DNA from: a virus
Length of the DNA: 27,182 nucleotides
Virus record (IMG/VR): IMGVR_UViG_3300042472_000956
Coordinates: 1-27,182 of that record
Strand: one strand, 5' to 3'
The position numbers and the translations under genes are program-made. The notes beneath the pieces were generated by a model, which made no database searches, was not told the origin of the DNA, and saw only the letters and a list, made by a program, of their open reading frames with translations. This document shows, in pieces, positions 22,753-27,182 of the stretch (position 1 is its first letter; every line of letters begins with the position of its first letter).

Positions 22753-24615
22753 ATGGCATTAACCATCAGAAGTTTCTTTGCTAACACCATGGCAAAACTT
22801 GCTGGTTATAACCTGTTAACGGATGCTGGCAGTTGGTCGCTTACTGGAACTGCAACCACAGGGCAGAATGTAAACACTGCTTCTGCCCTTACCTATTCAG
22901 CAGTTTGGGCTGCAGTCAGGGTTATTTCAGAAGCTGTTTCCAGTTTGCCCCTGCAAGTATTCATGAAAGATAGTCAAGGGGGCAGATCAAAAGCTTTGGG
23001 CCATCCACTTTATCGTATTTTGCATGACCAACCAAACCCCGAAATGTCATCTTTAACCTTTAGGGAAACCCTGATGGGCCATGTTCTAACATGGGGGAAT
23101 GGTTTTGCAGAGATTGTAAGGGATAAAATAACAGGCAGGGTTATGGAATTATGGCCCCTTGACCCCAGCCAAGTCAAAATTGTAAGGGATAATGAAGGGA
23201 ATTTGTATTATCAGTATGGAACAATCATCTTTTTACCTGCTGAAATTCTGCATATTAAGGGGTTAGCTTTTGATGGGGTTGCAGGTTATTCAGTTATCGG
23301 GATGGCAAAGAATTCAATTGGGTTGGGAATGGCTGTTGAAGATTTTGGGGCAACCTTTTTTGGGCAGGGTGGGAAACCTGCTGGGGTAATCACAGTACCC
23401 CACAAGCTTAATTCAGAAGCAATTCAGAATATGCGAAAATCTTGGGAAGAAATGCATTCAACAAACAAGAATGCCCATAGGGTTGCCATCCTTCAAAATG
23501 GGGTTGCATACCAAAGCATTGGAACCCCCCCAGATGATGCCCAATGGATTGCAAGTAGAACATTTCAAATAGAAGAGATTGCAAGATGGTTCAAGATACC
23601 CCCAAGCAAGTTGGGGAATGGGAAAGGAACCTACACCAATCTGGAACAGGATAACCTTTCATTCCTTCAAGAAACTTTGCGCCCATGGCTAATCAGATGG
23701 GAGCAGGAAATTAATTTTAAATTGATTAGTTCAATGGATTCAATGTATGCAGAACATAACCAAGATGCTTTGATGAGGGGCGATAGCCAAGGAAGGGCTG
23801 CATTTTATGCACAAGCTTTAAATTGGGGATGGCTATCTAGGAATGATGTTAGGTCAATGGAAAACCTGCCCCCATTTGAAGGTGGGAACAGTTACATGAT
23901 TCCAAAAAATATGGATCCAGCATTTGGGCCAGGTTCCCCTGCTGTTGCTGTTGATGCTGCAGCCCTTGCCAATCAATTACCTGCAACCCAAACAAGCCCA
24001 CAGGATGCCCCTGTTTTAGCAACTGCCCCCCCTGCAGCAGATGTTGCAGCAACTGCCCTTAACGGGGCGCAGATATCAAGCTTGGTTGATATAGTTGCCA
24101 AGGTTGGGGAAGGGTTGTTACCTTTGGAATCTGCAAAGGCAATTGCCCAAGCCAGTTTCCCTTTTTTATCCCAAGCAGTTCTGGATGCAATATTTTCAGG
24201 AATCAAGGTTATGATTTCCCAACCCACCCCACTAGAACCCCAGAAAAATTCAGAACCAGAACTAGGTTTTGCAGGATTGCTTGAAGCTGCAAGGGTGCAA
24301 ATCAGAAAAATAGAATTCATCTTTTTAACTAGGGTTGCAAACAGACCAGGGGATTTTATACCAGCCTTGGAGAAATTTCTTGAAGCGCATGAAGGCAGGG
24401 TTGAAACAATCCTAGAACCTGTTTTAGAATTTATTAAACCTGCTGCAGGTGGGGCATCAAGGGCAGCCAGCGAACATTGCCAAAGTATAAAATCAATATG
24501 GTTAGAGATTGCAGGGAATTCAACCATGAAGAATTTTAAAGCCAATGCAGATGAAGTTTTAAGGGATTGGATTACAACACAAACAGAATGGGAGAAAACA
24601 TCATGGTTAAATTAG
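22753..24615 (+). CDS. HK97-type portal protein, long C-terminus
   Basis: The product has 620 residues. The portal core spans about 1-410, with VWAAVRVISEAVSSLPLQVF, RETLMGHVLTWGNGFAEIVR, WPLDPSQVKI, FGQGGKPAGVITVP and FKIPPSKLG typical of phage portals of the HK97 family. A Pro/Ala-rich linker with low complexity (about 395-435) leads to a helical extension of about 185 residues (LNGAQISSLVDIVAKVGEGL and onward). The usual length is about 400, so the extension is substantial, though portals with a helical tail beginning LNGAQ are common. It forms the dodecameric DNA gate at the capsid vertex. It overlaps the protease start by 13 nt. Confidence 0.93.
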   Translation: MALTIRSFFANTMAKLAGYNLLTDAGSWSLTGTATTGQNVNTASALTYSAVWAAVRVISEAVSSLPLQVFMKDSQGGRSKALGHPLYRILHDQPNPEMSSLTFRETLMGHVLTWGNGFAEIVRDKITGRVMELWPLDPSQVKIVRDNEGNLYYQYGTIIFLPAEILHIKGLAFDGVAGYSVIGMAKNSIGLGMAVEDFGATFFGQGGKPAGVITVPHKLNSEAIQNMRKSWEEMHSTNKNAHRVAILQNGVAYQSIGTPPDDAQWIASRTFQIEEIARWFKIPPSKLGNGKGTYTNLEQDNLSFLQETLRPWLIRWEQEINFKLISSMDSMYAEHNQDALMRGDSQGRAAFYAQALNWGWLSRNDVRSMENLPPFEGGNSYMIPKNMDPAFGPGSPAVAVDAAALANQLPATQTSPQDAPVLATAPPAADVAATALNGAQISSLVDIVAKVGEGLLPLESAKAIAQASFPFLSQAVLDAIFSGIKVMISQPTPLEPQKNSEPELGFAGLLEAARVQIRKIEFIFLTRVANRPGDFIPALEKFLEAHEGRVETILEPVLEFIKPAAGGASRAASEHCQSIKSIWLEIAGNSTMKNFKANADEVLRDWITTQTEWEKTSWLN

Positions 24616-25172
24616 AAACCCGATTCAGTTCAGAAATCAGAATGGAACTATCAGGGAAGAAAATCGTAGGCTATGCAGCCAAATTTGCCCCCAATAGAAG
24701 CCAAGATTTGGGGGGATTCATTGAACAGATTGACCCCAAGGCATTTACCAGAAGCCTTAAAGCTAATGCAGATGTTAGGGCTTTGATTGACCACAACCCC
24801 AGCTTGATTTTGGGCAGAACCCTTTCTGGAACTTTGCAACTTTCCACAGATTCAACAGGCTTATTGGTTGAGATAACCCCACCCGATACCAGTTATTCAA
24901 GGGATTTGATGGTAAGTTTGGAAAGGGGAGATGTAACCCAGATGAGTTTCGCATTTATTACCAAGGAAGATTCTTGGGATAAGGAAGAATCTATAAATGT
25001 TAGAACCCTTCTTGATGTTGATTTGCATGATGTTTCTGCTGTTACCTACCCTGCTTATCTGAATACTGAAATTGGGTTAAGAAGTTTGCTTGAACATGAT
25101 GCAAACAAAAAGGTTAACCAAGTTCAATGGCAGATCAACTTGGCAAAGTTTTTGAAACTTAAATATTCTTAA
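24603..25172 (+). CDS. Prohead protease, HK97 gp4 family
   Basis: The start at 24603 is supported by GGGAG eight bases upstream. In-frame ATGs at 24567 and 24588 lie inside the portal gene. The 189-residue product has IVGYAAKFAPNRSQDLGGFI, then His64 in ALIDHNPSLILGRT and Ser115 in TQMSFAFITK, the positions of the catalytic His65/Ser115 of HK97 gp4. It cleaves the capsid protein's N-terminal delta domain during maturation. It ends just before a terminator. Confidence 0.94.
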   Translation: MVKLETRFSSEIRMELSGKKIVGYAAKFAPNRSQDLGGFIEQIDPKAFTRSLKANADVRALIDHNPSLILGRTLSGTLQLSTDSTGLLVEITPPDTSYSRDLMVSLERGDVTQMSFAFITKEDSWDKEESINVRTLLDVDLHDVSAVTYPAYLNTEIGLRSLLEHDANKKVNQVQWQINLAKFLKLKYS

Positions 25173-25207
25173 CTACTAATTTGATCTTGTTTAGTAATTG
25201 AAACTAA

Positions 25208-25238
25208 AACCCCTATTTATCTAGGGGTTATTTTTTTT
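25208..25238 (+). terminator. Intrinsic terminator after the protease gene
   Basis: AACCCCTA (25208-25215), loop TTTATC and TAGGGGTT (25222-25229) form a perfect 8-bp stem, followed by A and eight T residues. It separates terminase/portal/protease expression from the capsid transcript. Confidence 0.92.
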
Positions 25239-25250
25239 ACATTTCCACAG

Positions 25251-25278
25251 TTGACAAATATTAGATTTAGATTCTAAT
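25251..25278 (+). promoter_or_regulatory. Strong sigma70-type promoter for the capsid gene
   Basis: TTGACA (25251-25256, perfect), a 16-base spacer and TCTAAT (25273-25278, 5/6) lie just after the terminator. A start near 25285 gives a leader of about 100 nt before the capsid ATG at 25389. This is the best promoter match I found in the window. Confidence 0.75.
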
Positions 25279-25306
25279 TATCTTTAGCTGTGTAGTTTTC
25301 ACGCAT

Positions 25307-25340
25307 AGTTGCCAACGGAGCATTCCGTAAAGGGGCAACT
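25307..25340 (+). promoter_or_regulatory. Nested hairpin in the capsid mRNA leader
   Basis: AGTTGCC (25307-25313) pairs with GGCAACT (25334-25340), and inside it ACGGA (25315-25319) pairs with TCCGT (25324-25328) around loop GCAT. The two stems are joined by A on one side and AAAGG on the other. It lies within the predicted leader, about 48 nt before the start codon. It may stabilise the abundant capsid mRNA or act as a protein-binding translational operator. Confidence 0.55.
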
Positions 25341-25388
25341 GTGCAAAATGCCAGCCCCCTTGAAAAATTCTTTTCAAGGATAAAAACC

Positions 25389-26708
25389 ATGATTAGCAAG
25401 ATAGCGGATTTGAAAACCCAAAGGGCAGCAGCCCTTGCCAACCTTGATGGGATGGCAACCAGAGCTTTGACACCAGAAGAACAAATGGCATTTGATGCGG
25501 TTGTTACTCAAGTTGGTGAAATTGATTCTAGGGTTGCAGAACTTGAAAGTGCTATGAATTCTGAAGCAGCAGTTGCAACCAATTCTTCTAAGCTTGAAAC
25601 CCTCAAACGCAGTCAGCGCAAAAGCCCTGCAATTTCTGCCCCTAATTATGTTGCTGATGTTAGCGATAAAAAAGCAAAATTAAACACTAGCAATTCTTTA
25701 AGGGCTTGGTTCACCAAAGGAACCCCAGCCTTCAGAAATGAATTTGCAGTTGCAGCCAATGAAACCGGAATTGATTTAAATAGCAATACCTTAACCTTTG
25801 ATGCTCGTGCAGCCCAAGGGGTTGGTTCAACTGGCATAGGTGGGGCTTTAATTAACAGTGGTTTTTATAATACCTTAACAAGTGCTTTAAGGGATTACAA
25901 TTCAGTTATGCAAGTTGCAACCATCATTAACACTGATACAGGTTCAGCTTTGAATTTCCCAACCTTGGACGATACTTCCGTAACTGGTGAACTGCTTGCT
26001 GAAAATGGCACATCAGCGCAAACTGCATTCACAGTTGCAACCACAACTTTGGGTGCATACAAATATTCTTCTAAGCAAATCTTAACCAGCTTTGAATTAT
26101 TCCAAGATGGTTTAATTGATATTGAAAATATTGTGGCAACTGTGGCAGGCCAGAGATTGGGGCGCATTACTGCCACCCACATGAGTTTAGGAACTGGCAG
26201 TTCCCAGCCCAAGGGCATCGTAATTGCTGCTAATGCTTCCACTGCTGTTGCATCCACAACTGCAATAACTGCTGCAAATATTTTAACCTTGGTTGGAAAT
26301 GTTGATCCTGCCCACCGGAATGCACCAGGCGTAGCATTCATGATGAATTCTACAACCCTTAATCAGGTTGCAAGCATTATGGATGATAACGGAAGGCCAA
26401 TTTTTGTAACTAACTATGTTGATGGCTCTGGCAGGTTGCCAACTATTTTGGGTTACCCTGTTTATGTTAATAACAATATGGACAGCGCAGCAGCAACCAA
26501 GAAGCCTATCATCTTTGGTAACCTTGCAGCCTACACTGTAAGACAGGTAACAGGCCAAGCTGGTTTAACTTTGGTTAGACAGAATGAAACCTACGGGCAT
26601 ATTGGCCAAATTGGTTGGACTGCATTTACCCGAATGGATGCAAATATTCTTACCGGAAATGCAACCACTTACAGCCCTATTTGGTCGCTATTAATGGCTG
26701 CATCATAA
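25389..26708 (+). CDS. Major capsid protein, HK97 fold
   Basis: The start at ATG 25389 has AAGGA eight bases upstream (GTG 25341 is in frame but follows the leader hairpin directly), giving 439 residues. Residues about 1-100 form a coiled-coil delta domain acting as scaffold (MISKIADLKTQRAAALANLD, then QVGEIDSRVAELESAMNSEA), and the mature shell protein should begin after the basic KRSQRKSP stretch. The remainder has HK97-fold marks: INTDTGSALNFPTLDDTSVT, the YKYSSKQILTSFELFQD helix region, RITATHMSLGTGSSQPKGI and ILGYPVYVNNNMD. It is transcribed from its own strong promoter. Confidence 0.95.
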   Translation: MISKIADLKTQRAAALANLDGMATRALTPEEQMAFDAVVTQVGEIDSRVAELESAMNSEAAVATNSSKLETLKRSQRKSPAISAPNYVADVSDKKAKLNTSNSLRAWFTKGTPAFRNEFAVAANETGIDLNSNTLTFDARAAQGVGSTGIGGALINSGFYNTLTSALRDYNSVMQVATIINTDTGSALNFPTLDDTSVTGELLAENGTSAQTAFTVATTTLGAYKYSSKQILTSFELFQDGLIDIENIVATVAGQRLGRITATHMSLGTGSSQPKGIVIAANASTAVASTTAITAANILTLVGNVDPAHRNAPGVAFMMNSTTLNQVASIMDDNGRPIFVTNYVDGSGRLPTILGYPVYVNNNMDSAAATKKPIIFGNLAAYTVRQVTGQAGLTLVRQNETYGHIGQIGWTAFTRMDANILTGNATTYSPIWSLLMAAS

Positions 26709-26974
26709 TGAAAATAACAATGTTAATTTCTGTTGCCTCTGCTTGGGATAACACCAGCAGAGGAAAAACAGTAGATGTACCAGACGAAGTTGGTATGGAA
26801 TGGTGCAGGATTGGTTATGCCAAACCTGCATCACCACCAGCCAAAGAAAAAGCAACTTCCAAAATTACCCCAGAGGTAAGATCAAATGGAACTCAAGGGG
26901 ATAGTAACAGTAGTAACACAACCGACAACGGAACCAATAACACTGGCACAAGCAAAAAGCCATCTAAGAATTGA
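26708..26974 (+). CDS. Small head-region protein, low-complexity C-terminus
   Basis: The product has 88 residues and starts in a TAATG overlap with the capsid stop. Residues 1-40 (MLISVASAWDNTSRGKTVDV, then PDEVGMEWCRIGYAKPA) resemble the small proteins of unknown role found after capsid genes in many siphoviruses. The last 35 residues are rich in Asn, Thr, Ser and Gly. Their coding bases also encode the N-terminus of the next protein in another frame (89-nt overlap). A minor head or decoration role is possible. Confidence 0.65.
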   Translation: MKITMLISVASAWDNTSRGKTVDVPDEVGMEWCRIGYAKPASPPAKEKATSKITPEVRSNGTQGDSNSSNTTDNGTNNTGTSKKPSKN

Positions 26975-27182
26975 TCATTCCGATGATGATACTTATTTAA
27001 ATCTTTGCATCACTGCAGCCAGAAGTTACTTTGAAAAAATGTGTGAAATAACCATTCCTTCAACTACTTTAAAATTGTCATTAGATAACTTTGAAGATGT
27101 TTTATATCTTCCGAAGGGGCCAATCCAATCTGTTACTGAAATTGTTTATTACGATTCAAACGAGGATGAACAGAATGTTGCC
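26886..27182 (+). CDS. Head-tail connector protein, gp6-like (partial, cut by window end)
   Basis: The frame opens at ATG 26886 with AGAGG nine bases upstream and runs off the window, leaving 99 residues visible. MELKGIVTVVTQPTTEPITL, AQAKSHLRIDHSDDDTYLNL, CITAARSYFEK and LPKGPIQSVTEIVYYD match the opening of phage gp6-like head-tail connectors (the PxTLAxAKxHLR-DDD-AARxxxE pattern). It would form the ring beneath the portal. The start lies within the previous gene, as shown by the family match beginning well before that gene's stop. Confidence 0.8.
   Translation, partial: MELKGIVTVVTQPTTEPITLAQAKSHLRIDHSDDDTYLNLCITAARSYFEKMCEITIPSTTLKLSLDNFEDVLYLPKGPIQSVTEIVYYDSNEDEQNVA

Noticed and set aside
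25341-25388. GTG start for the capsid protein
   Set aside because: It begins right at the end of the leader hairpin without a ribosome site, whereas ATG 25389 has AAGGA eight bases upstream.

Overview
The window is a contiguous stretch of a temperate, long-tailed (siphovirus-like) dsDNA phage genome with HK97-type head genes. Every credible gene is on the + strand, packed with TAATG or ATGA stop/start overlaps. The host is probably a member of Planctomycetota. This rests on recalled family resemblances, not a search: the integrase N-terminus (PKLCHHKG...) and its C-terminal box (IEAAAATLGHARLNTTEIY), the paired IPT/TIG-like domains in a tail protein, the papain-like peptidase, and the secreted Ig-plus-helical protein in the lysis region. 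Base composition is AT-rich and strongly depleted in CpG.

Layout. 1-8.2 kb: tape measure, then tail/baseplate and adhesin-like proteins. 8.2-11.2 kb: a lysis-like region with a secreted protein, a papain-fold peptidase, a small secreted peptide, a holin-like membrane protein, an HNH nuclease and small proteins. 11.16-11.53 kb: the attachment region, whose core is the 3' half of a tRNA-Pro(GGG) gene flanked by CTGTACA repeats and a 37-bp palindrome. 11.5-12.7 kb: tyrosine integrase. 12.7-13.7 kb: a compact control region with promoters sharing an 11-bp repeat, a branched RNA with a T-run, a small winged-helix-like protein whose N-terminus contains a C12 tract, an intrinsic terminator, and an HTH/excisionase-like protein. 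13.7-20.6 kb: recombination and replication genes (RecT/Red-beta-like annealing protein, Gp157, SSB-like protein, DUF3310, HNH proteins, a replication initiator with an internal HNH domain, a PD-(D/E)XK-like protein, RusA), broken by two RNA-structure-rich intergenic islands. 20.6-27.2 kb: HNH, candidate cos, TerS, TerL, portal, prohead protease, terminator, strong promoter, major capsid protein, a small head protein, and a connector running off the end.

The lysis genes and integrase lie on either side of the attachment core with no host DNA between, so the sequence reads through attP. It therefore represents free or circular phage DNA rather than an integrated prophage. The left edge enters just before the tape measure and the right edge leaves in the first head-tail connector, so the missing part should be the remaining connector, tail-tube and chaperone genes.

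The most unusual material is non-coding: a three-way-junction RNA candidate directly before a ribosome binding site (15590-15666), a second branched structure ending in a T-run that may be a small RNA or attenuator (12824-12902), a nested hairpin in the capsid leader (25307-25340), and a lysogeny-control region without the usual divergent repressor gene.
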